64,000 nt of DNA, from contig NC_053040.3 of NCBI RefSeq assembly GCF_002575655.3, forward strand, positions 465,172,780 through 465,236,779, in the 5' to 3' direction. Under the pieces are notes generated by a model, which made no database searches, was not told where the DNA came from, and saw nothing but the letters and a program-made list of their open reading frames with translations. Source of the DNA: Aegilops tauschii subsp. strangulata. Lineage: Eukaryota > Streptophyta > Magnoliopsida > Poales > Poaceae. A program made the position numbers and the translations under genes. This document shows positions 36,755 to 48,376 of this stretch, one piece after another (within the stretch, counting starts at the first letter, position 1; every line of letters begins with the position of its first letter).

Positions 36755-38095
36755 TCAAGTAATGGATCCACCCGGATCCCAAGGTATATCAAAGCCAATT
36801 TTAATTAACAATGATTTGTAATTTAGTAGTGAGCACAAAGTAACATATATCATGCAACAACGAAGTCTAACTCTCTTCCTATGCATCGGCATGTCATAAA
36901 AGAACAATTCATGCACACAAAGTAAAGGCCAATGCATAGTATAAGCAGTTTCTTGTAATTTTATCATATTGGAAACATGGAGAGGCGGAGATGTAGTTCC
37001 TCTCTCATAATAATTGCAAGTAGGAGCAGCAAGCACATGCATATTATATTCATCAAAATCATCATGTGCAACGGTAAAAGGCAACCCATCAATATAATCC
37101 TTAATAAGTGCAAACTTCTCCGATATAGTATAGTCGGGAGAATTCAAAAAGATAATAGGACTATCATGCATGGGTGCAATATAAACAATTTCATCTTTAA
37201 CATAAGGAACTATAGCAAGTTCATCTCCATAAGCATAATTCATATTGGCATCTTGGCCATAAGCATAGCAAGAATCATCAAAAAGGGATATTTCAAGAGA
37301 ATCAATGGGATCATAACAATCATCATAGCAATCATCCTTCGGTAAGCACGAAGGGAAATTAAACAATGTATGAGTTGAAGAGTTACTCTCATTAGAAGGT
37401 GGGCACGGGTAGCTAATCTGCTCTTCCTCCTTTTGTTCTTCGCTCTCCCCATCATCTTTTTCATCCAATGAGCTCACAGTTTCATCAATTTCTTCTTCCA
37501 TAGACTCCTGCAAAATATTAGTCTCTTCTTGGACAGCGGAGGAGACCTCGATAAATGGTTTAACATAGGCATTAGAAGCATAATTCTCATAACAATATTC
37601 AAGTATGGCAAAATTTTCAGATTTGTAAAGAGTAGCATCATACTTTTCAATCAAAGAAGCAATTTCATAAGCACCCTTAAAAGCAACAAATTCTTCAATT
37701 TGTTGAACATCATAGTAATTATAAACACCCTTAGCATAAGAAGATACGATTCCATTATCACTAAACAAACATTGGTAGGGAAGGTGTTTCTTAGGGTCTT
37801 CAGAACAACAAGTAATATCATATAATTCACATAAATTCCAAGCATAGCATTGCAAACGATGAATTTGATCCAGTAAACGTTTCCCTTTTTCAGATATGCG
37901 GTGTCGCACATAACAAGCATGCTCATCTAAAGATTTGCCCTCAACTAAGCTAGTTGGGGTTTCAGCACGAGCACATAGGGATCGAAGATGATCCAAGTAA
38001 TAAGCTTCAGGAGTGTGATAGATTTTGAGTGGTTCTTCAACCATTGGTGTAGTAGGTACAACTAATTTTTTTGGCATTTTGCGTTTCCTACCCAT
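36755..38095 (-). CDS. Orphan ORF of the LARD-like element (446 aa), function unknown
   Basis: An uninterrupted 446-codon frame starts about 95 bases after the primer binding site, where gag would normally start. The N-terminus is basic (MGRKRKMPKK). Residues about 25-180 are rich in Tyr, Cys and Leu with a well-mixed hydrophobic pattern (for example RLQCYAWNLCELYDITCC), suggesting a folded domain. A strongly acidic stretch (about 190-225, EEEIDETVSSLDEKDDGESE) follows, then a Cys/Tyr-rich region around 250-280. No zinc knuckle, protease, RT or integrase motif is present. The open frame in an otherwise degenerate neighbourhood suggests that it is, or recently was, translated. I do not recognise the family. 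Confidence 0.7.
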   Translation of the reverse strand: MGRKRKMPKKLVVPTTPMVEEPLKIYHTPEAYYLDHLRSLCARAETPTSLVEGKSLDEHACYVRHRISEKGKRLLDQIHRLQCYAWNLCELYDITCCSEDPKKHLPYQCLFSDNGIVSSYAKGVYNYYDVQQIEEFVAFKGAYEIASLIEKYDATLYKSENFAILEYCYENYASNAYVKPFIEVSSAVQEETNILQESMEEEIDETVSSLDEKDDGESEEQKEEEQISYPCPPSNESNSSTHTLFNFPSCLPKDDCYDDCYDPIDSLEISLFDDSCYAYGQDANMNYAYGDELAIVPYVKDEIVYIAPMHDSPIIFLNSPDYTISEKFALIKDYIDGLPFTVAHDDFDEYNMHVLAAPTCNYYERGTTSPPLHVSNMIKLQETAYTMHWPLLCVHELFFYDMPMHRKRVRLRCCMIYVTLCSLLNYKSLLIKIGFDIPWDPGGSIT

Positions 38096-38190
38096 AACTA
38101 AAGATATAAAACAACTAAGAACAGCAAATAAAAATTACTTAGTGATAAAGCAAACAAGCACACATGAGAATATTCACCCCACGCTATGAC

Positions 38191-38208
38191 TCCCCGGCAA
38201 CAGCGCCA
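38191..38208 (-). other. Primer binding site of the LARD-like element
   Basis: On the minus strand TGGCGCTGTTGCCGGGGA begins 11 bases inside the 5' LTR boundary. Very similar sites are used by plant Athila/Tat Gypsy elements. The 11-base gap is longer than usual. Confidence 0.7.
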
Positions 38209-38219
38209 GAAAGAGGTCT

Positions 38220-39771
38220 TGATAACCCACAAGTATAGGGGATCAATTGTAGCCTCTTTCGATAAGTAAGAGTGTCGAACCCAACGAGGAGCGAAAGGTA
38301 GAACAAATATTCCCTAAAGTTCTATCGACCACCGATACAACTCTACGCACGCTTGACGTTCGCTTTACCTAGAACAAGTATGAAACTAGAAGTACTTTGT
38401 AGGTGTTTTTGGATAGGTTTGCAAGATAATAAAGACCACGCAAATAAAAGCTAGGGGTTGTTTAGATAAAGACACAATAAAGTAAATATAGCGAGTGTGG
38501 AAAAGTGGTGGTAGGAGTTGCGAAATTGTCCCTTAAGCAATTGACTACTTTACTAGACCGATAGCAAGTTTTATGTTGGAGAGGCCACTGCTAGCATGTC
38601 ATCCCTGACTTGGAATTCTATGCACTTATGATTGGAACTATTAGCAAGCGTCCGCAACTACTAACGTTCATTAAGGTAAAACCCAACCATAGCATTAAGA
38701 TATATTGGTCCCCCTTCAATCCCGTATGCATCAATTTCTATGCTAGGCTGAAGCTTCTGTCACTCTTGGCCTCCAATACATAGTCTTATCAACATACAAC
38801 TAACCCTATGGTGTGATCCACGCGCGCTCATATGATGGGCACCAGAGGACAGCAACATAACCACAAGCAAATTAAATCAATCATAGCAATTCATCAACCA
38901 CCAATAGGACAACGAAAATCTACTCACACATCATAGGATGGCAACACATCATTGGATAATAATATGAAGCATAAAGCACCATGTTCAAGTAGAGGGTACA
39001 ACGGGTTGCGGGAGAGTGGACCGCTGTAGATAGAGGGGGGAAGGTGATGGAGATGTTGGTGAAGATGGCGGAGGTGTTGGTGAAGATCGCCGTGATGATG
39101 ATGATGATGGCCACGACAGCGTTCTGGCGCCACCGGAAGAGAAGGGGAGAGGGCCCCTTCTTCTTCTTCTTCTTCTTCCTTGACCTCCTCCCTAGATGGG
39201 AGAAGGGTTTCCCCTCTGGTCCTTGGCCTCCATGGCATGGGAGGGGCGAGAGCCCCTCCGAGATTGGATCTGTCTCTCTGTCTCTCTCTGTTTCTGCGCT
39301 CTCCTCTTCTGCCCTTTCACTGTTTCGTATATATATGGAGATCCGTAACTCCGATTGGACTGAAACCTTCGCCGAGATTTTTTTCTTCTGAAAATTAGCT
39401 TTCTTGCGGCAAAAGAATAGCAGCAACCGCCTTACGAGGGGCCCACGAGGGTCAGGGGCGCGCCCAGGGGGTGGGGCGCGCCCCCTGCCTCGTGCCTCCC
39501 TCGGGGACAGTCTCGCTTTGATTCTTCTTCCCATATTCTCCAAATATTCCAAAAATATTCTCCGTCCGTTTTTATCCCGTTTGGATTCCGTTTGATATGG
39601 GGTTTCCGCGATACATAAAACAAGCAACAAACAGGAACTGGCACTGGGCACTGGGCACTGGATCAATATGTTAGTCCCAAAAATAATATAAAAAGTTGCC
39701 AAAAGTATATGAAAGTTGTATAATATTGGCATGGAACAATCAAAAATTATAGATACGACGGAGACGTATCA
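38220..39771 (-). repeat. 5' LTR of the LARD-like element
   Basis: The 1552-bp LTR begins (minus) TGATACGTCTCC at 39771 and ends GGGTTATCA at 38220. It is followed on the plus strand by CCGTG (39772-39776), completing the target duplication. Confidence 0.93.
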
Positions 39772-40245
39772 CCGTGTCATGGAGTACATGGCAAAGAAGA
39801 TAGAGAAAGCAAAGAAGCACACTGTGAGACTCATAGGTAATGAGGAAAGGAGGTATGAGGTTCAGCTTCCTACCAATGGTTTTGGTTCTGCAAATGAGGT
39901 GAAGACGCACGAGGTAAAAATTGGAATAGAATTTTATCCAACGTGTGAGTGCACATGCAAAAAATTTGTTGCACCTACCTTGCTCACATGTGTTGGCTGC
40001 CTGTGGCCAGATTGAGTTGGACGCTATCTTCTTCGTGTCCCCATACTATTTAAAAGAGGCAGTACTCAACACATGGACAGGTGAGATGACAGGGTTTAGA
40101 GTCGTCAGCAATTTCAACAAGGTAAACGACGGTGAGAGAGTATACATCCCGGATCCAGAACTTTGCCGAACAAGTAGGGGCAGACGAAAGGCTCGTCGCA
40201 TCCGAAACGATATGGACCAATCTAAAGCTAGTGGAGCAACCAGAC
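39772..40245 (+). pseudogene. mudrA-like MULE transposase, C-terminal part with SWIM zinc finger
   Basis: The frame resumes as VMEYMAKKIEKAKKH directly after the LARD-like element. It shows the SWIM zinc-finger cysteines (CECTCKK) and, after a frame change near 39990, the CSH(V)LAACGQIELD half of the motif and a conserved C-terminal tail (PYYLKEAVLNTW, then GERVYIPDPELC, RRKARRIRND). SWIM fingers are a standard part of MuDR-type transposases. The zinc-knuckle segment that usually follows seems deleted: the sequence passes within a few codons (about 40240-40270) into the PMD gene. Confidence 0.85.
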
Positions 40246-42316
40246 AATGTTCATACAATGTCTCGTTAGGATATCCCAATGTTCAGTTGTCAGAGGCACA
40301 AAATGACCGATCCCTAGAGGCATATATTCTGTGGCTGTTCGGCAAGACGATATTTACGGAGAACCATGTGACCACTGTCGATGCACGGCTCATCGGTATT
40401 GCACGAGAGATAGCTGACACACATTGCCCTGGGGACATTTTGCAGAGGAGTTTTGGTTCTGCTATGTTATCGGCTACGTACAGAGGCCTGTGCAAAGCTT
40501 GCTTGTTGAAGTCTAGAAAATCAAGTCTTGTTGGATGTCCATTATTATTGCAGCTCTGGTCATACGAGAGATTCTCTATTGGATGATCCTATGTCTACGT
40601 TGATAAACTTTTTGGTTTGGAGGACTTAGCTGGGTCTTATGTACCTGCTATCGGCGACTTGCCTACTATGGGATCTGTTTGGGCACGACGAGAGGTACTT
40701 TCATATTAAGTAACAATTATTTAGATTATTTCTTGCCATACAATAGTATTACTAATGCTTATTTGTTGTCATGCACAGAGACAATTTGTGCATAGCTAGG
40801 TGAGGGGCTGCTACCTGTCCTTCACGAAGCAGTTTGATAGTTTGCACGAGGATCAAGTTATCTGGGAGCCATACTCGTATCAGGCTATATTATCCAGGTG
40901 CCCGGTTGGGATTTCTGGATTGTGCACTAGAGATCGACACTATTGGATGACCAAGGCCAAGTTGGTGTTCGACGCGACGGTTGAGGAGATGGCTCTTCAT
41001 AGGGTGATGAGACAGATCGGTCTATGTCAAGATCCTGACATTCCAGATATTCCACACTTACTAGAACGCGTGCACAAGTAAGTAGTAATACTATTTTAGT
41101 TCTAAGCTCTGCATTCAGAATATACCTAATCATGTAACGCGCATGTCAATCTCAGGACAGTCGCCTTGGAGGAAACAAGTCCATGACTTATTGGCTTCAG
41201 AGCATTACCCCTTACGTTGACGAATGTACTACCGCACTGACAAATATCTGGGATGAGGTTCGGTCCTTTAACTGGGACAAGTTCGGGTTGTATCTGCAGC
41301 GTTACCGGCATACGACGAGGATCTACTTGGTTCCATCAGCTGCTCCTGATCAGATCGAAGCCCCTCTCACCAGCGATATGTACCCAACTACCTCTATTGT
41401 GGGAACCAGACACCACGCGGTATGTGCCATGGTTCTCATATGTTAAGTCTTTTCTTAACCTAGACATAATCAATTGGTTATCGATTCGTGTTGTCTATCA
41501 TACAACGAGGATCTAATTGGTTAACTCTTCGTGTACAGCATGACTTGACAAGCGAGGCGCGGGAGGAGGTTTCCGCCTTAATGCAGCGCTTTCAGAGGTG
41601 AGATACTATCCCACCATGAGAGCACGTCTCATGGTTGAGGCGTCTTGATGACAAGCTACGCGGGATTTACGCAGCTGTTACATGTAGACGATCTTCGGAT
41701 GTTGCACTTCCTCCTCTAGCACATCGTCCGCCACGTCCCTCTGTACAGCATTCAGAACCACGACCCTCTGTGCACCATTCAGAACCTCATCCTTCACAGC
41801 CAGGGAGCTCTTCCTGGCATCAGCCACCTCCTTCACAACTAGGGAGCGCTTACTCGCATCAGCAGATGGAACTAGGTAACACTACTCCCTACATTCTCTT
41901 CAACATTGTAGTAATCGTTCATGCATTCTCTGCAGTCACCGATGCTTAGTGCTGGTTCTTCGTTCATGCATTTGTATCAAATTTACATGATTTACTTTAC
42001 CGCAGGCGGCAACCAGTCGTAACCGTTCATGCATTCAGTGCAGTCACCGATGCTTAGTGGTGGTGCTTCGTACTTTGAGGGCGATGACGAGGATGATGAC
42101 CAAGCTGCAAACACTTATGACTTCTCGCAGACAGTGTTTCACACTCCACCACCACAACCGATGCAGGAGACACAGACCGTGACAGACGAGGTTAACTATG
42201 GTCGTGGTATCGCGAGCCTCGTCCACCGCCTCAGCGCTTATCGCCTTCCGGTCCTCGCCCGAGGAAGATCCAGACTCGTCGTCGTCCCCCGCAGTGATAT
42301 GGTTATCTATGTATGA
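40246..42316 (+). pseudogene. Plant mobile domain (PMD / MAIN-like) gene carried by the MULE
   Basis: Coding blocks match the C-type plant mobile domain found in MAIN-like and PP7-long-form proteins: FGSAMLSATYRGLCKAC, PLLLQLWSYERF, then WEPYSYQAILSRCP, HYWMTKAKLVFDATVE and HRVMRQIG. Introns with GT-AG ends lie at about 40693-40778, 41078-41157, 41420-41539 and 41876-42006. The last exons encode a Pro/Ser/His-rich tail. Breaks include TGA at 40585-40587, TAG at 40796-40798, and frame changes near 41600 and 42230. A diverged 35-bp repeat (CGTTCATGCATTC...CCGATGCTTAG) sits at about 41908-41950 and 42019-42058. Association of PMD domains with MULEs is known in plants; the role in transposition is unclear. 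Confidence 0.75.
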
Positions 42317-42604
42317 GTCATTATCTATGTTAGTTTCAGACTATTCGCATCTGTGAGTCAGTATTTATGTATGAGACATGCTTCATGTATGTGTTACTAT
42401 CACACTTGCTTCTATCTGATCAGGAGACATATATTGTTTTATGTATGCGAGAAAGATATTACTATTAATTCGCATTGTTATTCCAGTTACATTTCCAAAG
42501 AGACTGCAACCGATAATTAAGATACAAGAACAAACTAATAAGACAGTACAAACTAATAATGCAAGTACATCTGAATTAAATGGTAGAACTGGAATACAGC
42601 TTAA
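42317..42604. other. Convergent intergenic region of the MULE
   Basis: AT-rich sequence lies between the 3' end of the PMD gene (plus) and the 3' end of the small ORF (minus), with several TATGTATG words. Its part from 42385 onward is duplicated at 50001. Confidence 0.6.
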
Positions 42605-42607
42605 AAA

Positions 42608-42859
42608 CTACATGAAGGCATCATCGTCATCCTCCGTCGATGCAGAACTCTTGCCCTTCGAGGATGCAGAACTCTTACCCTTGGACGATGCAGAACCCTT
42701 GCCCTTCAAGGATGCAGAACCCGGAAGCGGCGGCATGAAGATATCATCTTCGTCCTCGTTGTCGTCAGTCCATAAAAATGGATGCTTTGCTGCAGTCCTT
42801 CTAAAAGTTTCACTCTTCGGCTCCACTACCTTCTTCCACCTTTCATGCAACCTAAGAAG
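42608..42859 (-). pseudogene. MULE accessory ORF, proximal truncated copy
   Basis: It is the C-terminal about 82 codons only (RLHERWKKVV ... SSASTEDDDDAFM), cut off upstream by the Angela LTR at 42860. It is nearly identical to the distal copy (50224-50475). The promoter and first half exist only at the distal copy, so this copy cannot be expressed from its own start. Confidence 0.8.
42855..42859. repeat. Target site duplication AGAAG (first copy)
   Basis: AGAAG precedes the LTR at 42860. It recurs at 50471-50475 (before the solo LTR) and 52210-52214 (after it). Confidence 0.9.
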
Positions 42860-44561
42860 TGTTGGGGAATGTAGTAATTTCATAAATTTTCCCACGCACA
42901 CGCAAGATCATGGTGATGCATAGCAACGAGAGGGGAGTGTTGTCCACGTACCCTCGTAGACCGAAAGCGGAAGCGTTAGCACAACGCGGTTGATGTAGTC
43001 GTACGTCTTCACAATCCGACCGATCCAAGTACCGAACGTACGGCACCTCCGAGTTCAGCACACCTTCAGCTCGATGATGTCCCGCGAACTCCAATCCAGC
43101 AGAGCTTCACGGGAGAGTTCCGTCAGCACGACGGCGTGATGACGGTGATGACGTTGCTACCGACGCAGGGCTTCGCCTAAGCACCGCTACGATATGATCG
43201 AGGTGGAATATGGTGGAAGGGGGCACCGCACACGGCTGGGTGAGATCAACAGATCAACTTGTGTGTTCTAGGGTGCCCCCCTGCCCCTGTATATAAAGGA
43301 GTAAGGGGGGAGGCCGGCCGGCCCCTGTAGGGCGCGCCAGGAGGAGGAGTCCTCCTCCTAGTAGGAGTAGGACTCCCCTTTCCTACTCCTACTAGGAGGA
43401 GGAAAGGAAGGAGGAGAAGGAGAAGGAAGGAGAGGGAGGAAAAGGAGGAAAGGGGGGCCGCGCGCCCTACCTCCTGTCTTCCACCACTTGGCCCATGAGG
43501 CCCATTACTTCTTCCTTGTATTCCCGTAACTCCCCGGTACCCCCGGAAATACCCGAATCACTCGGAACCTTTCCAATGTCCGAATATAGTCGTCCAATAT
43601 ATCGATCTTTATGTCTCGGCCATTTCGAGACTCCTCGTCATGTCCCCAATCTCATCCGGACTCCGAACTACCTTCGGTACATCAAATCACATAAACTCAT
43701 AATACCGATCGTCACAGAACTTTAAGCGTGCGGACCCTACGGGTTCGAGAACAATGTAGACATGACCGAGACACGTCTCCGGTCAATAACCAATAGCGGA
43801 ACCTGGATGCTCATATTGGCTCCGACATATTCTACGAAGATCTTTATCGGTCAAACCGCATAACAACATACGTTGTTCCCTTTGTCATCGGTATGTTACT
43901 TGCCCGAGGTTCGATCGTCGGTATCTCAATACCTAGTTCAATCTCGTTACCGGCAAGTCTCTTTACTCGTTCCGTAATACATCATCCCGTAACTAACTCA
44001 TTAGTTACAATGCTTGTAAGGCTTATAGTGATGTGTATTACCGAGTGGGCCCAGAGATACCTCTCCGACAATCGGAGTGACAAATCCTAATCTCGAAATA
44101 CGCCAACTCAACAAGTACCTTTGGAGACACCTGTAGAGCACCTTTATAATCACCCAGTTACGTTGTGACATTTGGTAGCACACAAAGTGTTCCTCCGGTA
44201 AATGGGAGTTGCATAATCTCATAGTCATAGGAACATGTATAAGTCATGAGGAAGGCAATAGCAACATACTAAACGATCAAGTGCTAAGCTAACGGAATGG
44301 GTCAAGTAAATCACATTATTCTCCTAATGATGTGATCCCGTTAATCAAATGACAACTCATGTCTATGGATAGGAAACATAACCATCTTTGATCAACGAGC
44401 TAGTCAAGTAGAGGCATACTAGTGACACTCTGTTTGTCTATGTATTCACACATATATCATGTTTCCGGTTAATACAATTCTAGCATGAATAATAAACATT
44501 TATCATGATATAAGGAAATAAATAATAACTTTATTATTGCCTCTAGGGCACATTTCCTTCA
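42860..44561 (-). repeat. 3' LTR of the minus-strand Angela
   Basis: The 1702-bp LTR begins (minus) TGAAGGAAATGTGCCCTAGA at 44561 and ends CATTCCCCAACA at 42860. It lacks about 35 bp of GC-rich sequence that is present in the solo LTR (about 51075-51115). Confidence 0.93.
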
Positions 44562-45830
44562 GTCTCCCACTTGCACTAGAGTCAATAATCTAGTTCACAT
44601 CACCATGTGATTTAACACCAATAGTTCACATCACCATGTGATTAATAACCATAGTTCACATCGTCATGTGACCAACACCCAAAGGGTTTACTAGAGTCAA
44701 TAATCTAGTTCACATCTCTATGTGATTAACACCCAAAGAGTACTAAGGTGTGATCATGTTTTGCTTGTGAGAGAAGTTTAGTCAACGGGTCTGCCACATT
44801 CAGATCCGTATGTATTTTGCAAATTTCTATGTCAACAATGCTCTGCACGGAGCTACTCTAGCTAATTGCTCCCACTTTCAATATGCATCCTGATTGAGAC
44901 TTAGAGTCATCTGGATCAGTGTCAAAATTTGCACCGACGTAACCCTTTACGACGAACCTTTTGTCACCTCCATAATCGAGAAACATATCCTTATTCCACT
45001 AAGGATAATTTTGACCACTGTCCAGTGATCTACTCCTAGATCACTATTGTACTCCCTTGCCAAACTCAGTGTAGGGTATACAATAGGTCTGGTACACAGC
45101 ATGGCATACTTTATAGAACCTATGGCTGAGGCATAGGGAATGATTTTCATTCTCTCTCTATTTTCTGTCGTGGTCGGGCTTTGAGTCTTACTCAACTTCA
45201 CACCTTGTAACACAGGCAAGAACTCTTTCTTTGACTGTTCCATTTTGAACTACTTCAAAAACTTGTCAAGGTACATACTCATTAAAAATCTTATCAAGCG
45301 TCTTGATCTATCTCTATAGATCTTGATGCTCAATATGTAAGCAGCTTCACCGAGGTCTTTCTTTGAAGAACTCTTTTCAAATACTCCTTTATGCTTTCCA
45401 GAAAATTCTACATCATTTGTGATCAACAATATGTCATTTACATATACTTATCAGAAAGGCTGTAGTGCTCCCACTCACTTTCTTGTAAATACAGGCTTCA
45501 CCGCAATTTTGTATAAAACTATATGCTTTAATCAACTCATCAAAGCGTATATTCCAACTCCAAGATGCTTGCACCAGTCCACAGATGGATCGCTGGAGCT
45601 TGCACATTTTGTTAGCACCTTTTGGGATTGACAAAACCTTCTGGTTGCATCATATACAACTCTTCTTTAATAAATCCATTAAGGATTGCAGTTTTGTTAT
45701 CCATTTGCCAGATTTCATAAAATGTGGCAATTGCTAACATGATTCGGACAGACTTTAAGCATCGATACGAGTGAGAAAATCTCATCGTAGTCAACACCTT
45801 GAACTTTGTCAAAAACCTTTTTCGACAAGT
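44562..45830 (-). pseudogene. Angela reverse transcriptase / RNase H remnant
   Basis: Recognisable Copia RT pieces in broken frames include IWQMDNKTAILNGFIKEELYM with MQPEGFVNP (45612-45812), a CKLQRSICGLVQASWSWNIRFDE segment (45434-45634) and the start of the RNase H region (YASAIGSIKYAMLCTRPIV, 44947-45243). The YVDD-containing core is not intact. The end near 44562-44940 is the untranslated region and polypurine tract. Confidence 0.8.
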
Positions 45831-46102
45831 CTAGCTTTGTAGATAGCAACACTACTATCAGCGTCCGTCTTCCTCTTGAAGATCCATTTATTTTCTATGG
45901 CTTGCCGATCATCGGGCAAGTCAACCAAAGTCCACACTTTGTTCTCATACATGGATCCCATCTCAGATTTCATGGCCTAAAGCCATTTTGCAGAATCTGG
46001 GCTCATCATCGCTTCCTCATAGTTTGTAGGTTTGTCATGGTCAAGTAACATGACCTCCAGAACAGGATTACCGTACCACTCTGGTGCGGATCTCACTCTG
46101 GT

Positions 46103-47582
46103 TTACCTACGAGGTTCGGTAGTAACTTGATCTGAAGTTACATGATCATCATCATTAGCTTCCTCACTAATTGGTGTAGGTGTCACAGGAACAGATTTCT
46201 GTGATGAACTACTATCCAATTCGGGAGAAGGTACAATTACCTTATCAAGTTCTACTTTCCTCCCACTCACTTCTTTCGAGAGAAACTCCTTCTCTAGAAA
46301 GGATCTATTCTTGGCAATGAATGTCTTGCCTTCGGGTCTGTGATAGAAGATGTACCCAACAGTTTCCTTTGGGTATCCTGTGAAGACACATTTCTCTGAC
46401 TTGGGTTCGAGCTTATCAGGTTGAAGCTTTTTCACATAAGCATCGCAGCCCCAAACTTTAAGAAACGACAACTTTGGTTTCTTGCCAAACCACAGTTCAT
46501 AAGGCGTCGTCTCAACGGGTTTTGATGGTGCCCTATTTAACGTGAATGCGGCCGTCTCTAAAGCATAACCCCAAAACGATAGCGGTAAATCAGTAAGAGA
46601 CATCATAGATCGCACCATATCTAGTAAAGTATGGTTACGACGTTCGGAACCACCATTACGCTGTGGTGTTCCGGGTGGCGTGAGTTGTGAAACTATTCCG
46701 CATTGTTTCAAATGTAGACCAAACTCGTAACTCAAATATTCTCCTCATGATCAGATCATAGAAACTTTATTTTCTTGTTACGATGATTTTCAACTTCACT
46801 CTGAAATTCTTTGAACTTTTCAAATGTTTCAGACTCATGTTTCATTAAGTAGATATACCCATATCTGCTTAAATCATCTGTGAAGGTGAGAAAATAATGA
46901 TACCCGCCGCGAGCCTCAACATTCATTGGACCACATACATCAGTATGTATGATCTCCAATAAATCAGTTGCTCACTCCATAGTTCCGGAGAACGGCGTTT
47001 TAGTCATCTTGCCCATGAGGCATGGTTCGCAAGTACCAAGTGATTCATAATCAAGTGATTCCAAAAGTCCATCAGTATGGAGTTTCTTCATGCGCTTTAC
47101 ACCAATATGACCTAAACGGCAGTGCCACAAATAAGTTGCACTATCATTACTAACTTTACATCTTTTGGCTTCAATATTATGAATATGTGTATCACTACGA
47201 TCGAGATCCAACAAACCATTTTCATTGGGTGTATAACCATAGAAGGTTTTATTCATGTAAACAGAATAACAATTATTCTCTAACTTAAATGAATAACCGT
47301 ATTGCAATAAACATGATCAAATCATATTCTTGCTCAACGCAAACACCAAATAACATTTATTTAGGTTCAACACTAATCCCGAAAGTATAGGGAGTGTGCG
47401 ATGATGATCATATCATTCTTGGAACTACTTCCAACACACATCGTCACTTCACCCTTAACTAGTCTCTGTTCATTCTGCAACTCCCGTTTCGAGTTACTAA
47501 TCTTAGCAACTGAACTAGTATCAAATACTGAGGGGTTGCTATAGAACACCAGTAAAGTACACATCAATAACATGTATATCAA
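46103..47582 (-). pseudogene. Angela protease/integrase remnant
   Basis: In minus-strand order: a protease-region piece (47373-47582), the pre-integrase domain with WHCRLGHIGVKRM and CEPCLMGKM zinc ligands (46972-47307), the integrase core with HTDVCGPM (46756-46959), and the C-terminal half with PPGTPQRNGGSERRNHTL carrying the catalytic Glu (46103-46735). Stops and shifts separate these pieces. Confidence 0.85.
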
Positions 47583-48376
47583 ATATACCTTTGTTCACTT
47601 TGCCATCCTTCTTAACCGCCAAATACTTGGGGTAGTTCTGCTTCCAGTGACCAGTCCCTTTGCAGTAGAACCACTTAGTCTCAGGCTTAGGTCCAGACTT
47701 GGGCTTCTTCACTTGAGCAGCAACTTGCTTGTCGTTCTTCTTGAAGTTCCCCTTCTTCCCTTTGCCCCTTTACTTGAAACTAGTGGTCTTGTTAACCATC
47801 AACACTTGATGCTTTTCTTGATTTCTACCTTCGTCGATTTCAGCATCACGAAGAGCTTGGGAATTACTTTCGTCATCCCTTGCATATTATAGTTCATCAC
47901 TAAGTTCTAGTAACTAGGTGATAGTGACTAGAGAACTTTGTCAATTACTATCTGATCTGCAAGATTAACTGCCACTTGATTCAAGCAATTGTAGTACTCA
48001 GACAATCTGAGCACATGCTCACTAGCTGAGCTATTCTCCTCCATCTTGTAGGCAAAGTACTTGTCAAAGGTCTCATACCTTTCGACACCGGAATGAGTAT
48101 GAAATACTAATTTCAACTCTTGGAACATCTTATATGCTCCGTGGTGTTCAAAACATTTTTTAAGTCCCGGTTCTAAGCCGTAAAGCATGGTGCACTAAAC
48201 TATCAAGTAGTTATCATACCGAGCTTTGTCAAACGTTCATAACGTCTGCATCTGCTCCTACAATAGGTCTGTCACCTAGTGGTGCATCAAGGACATAATT
48301 CTTCTGTGCAGCAATGAGGATAATCCTCAGATCACGGATCCAATCCGCATCATTGCTACTAACATCTTTCAACATA
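47583..48376 (-). pseudogene. Angela gag remnant
   Basis: gag starts near 48376 (MLKDVSSNDADWIRDLR). It continues through FQELKLVFHTHSGVERYETFDKYF-type sequence (47928-48188) and a diverged knuckle (CKGTGHW, about 47660-47700). Several stops are present. Copia Gag coats the packaged RNA; this copy cannot. Confidence 0.8.

Larger units (their letters stand above)
32174..39771 (-). mobile_element. Large LTR element without gag or pol (LARD-like), inserted in the MULE transposase
   Basis: The 7.6-kb element has two LTRs of about 1.5 kb, which on the minus strand begin TGATACGTCTCC and end GGGTTATCA. It has a perfect CCGTG duplication, a primer binding site on the minus strand (38191-38208) and a polypurine tract AAGCTTGGGGATGC (minus, 33690-33703). 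The interior of about 4.5 kb has no gag, protease, RT or integrase. Its only long ORF is an orphan of 446 codons. The primer site resembles that of Athila/Tat-type Gypsy elements, so I infer a non-autonomous Gypsy derivative mobilised by a related autonomous family. The LTRs look about 97% identical by eye. Confidence 0.9.
42385..42859. repeat. Proximal copy of the duplicated MULE segment
   Basis: Apart from scattered substitutions, this 475-bp block is repeated at 50001-50475. Both copies end in AGAAG next to an Angela LTR. It contains the 3' part of the small minus-strand ORF. Confidence 0.93.
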
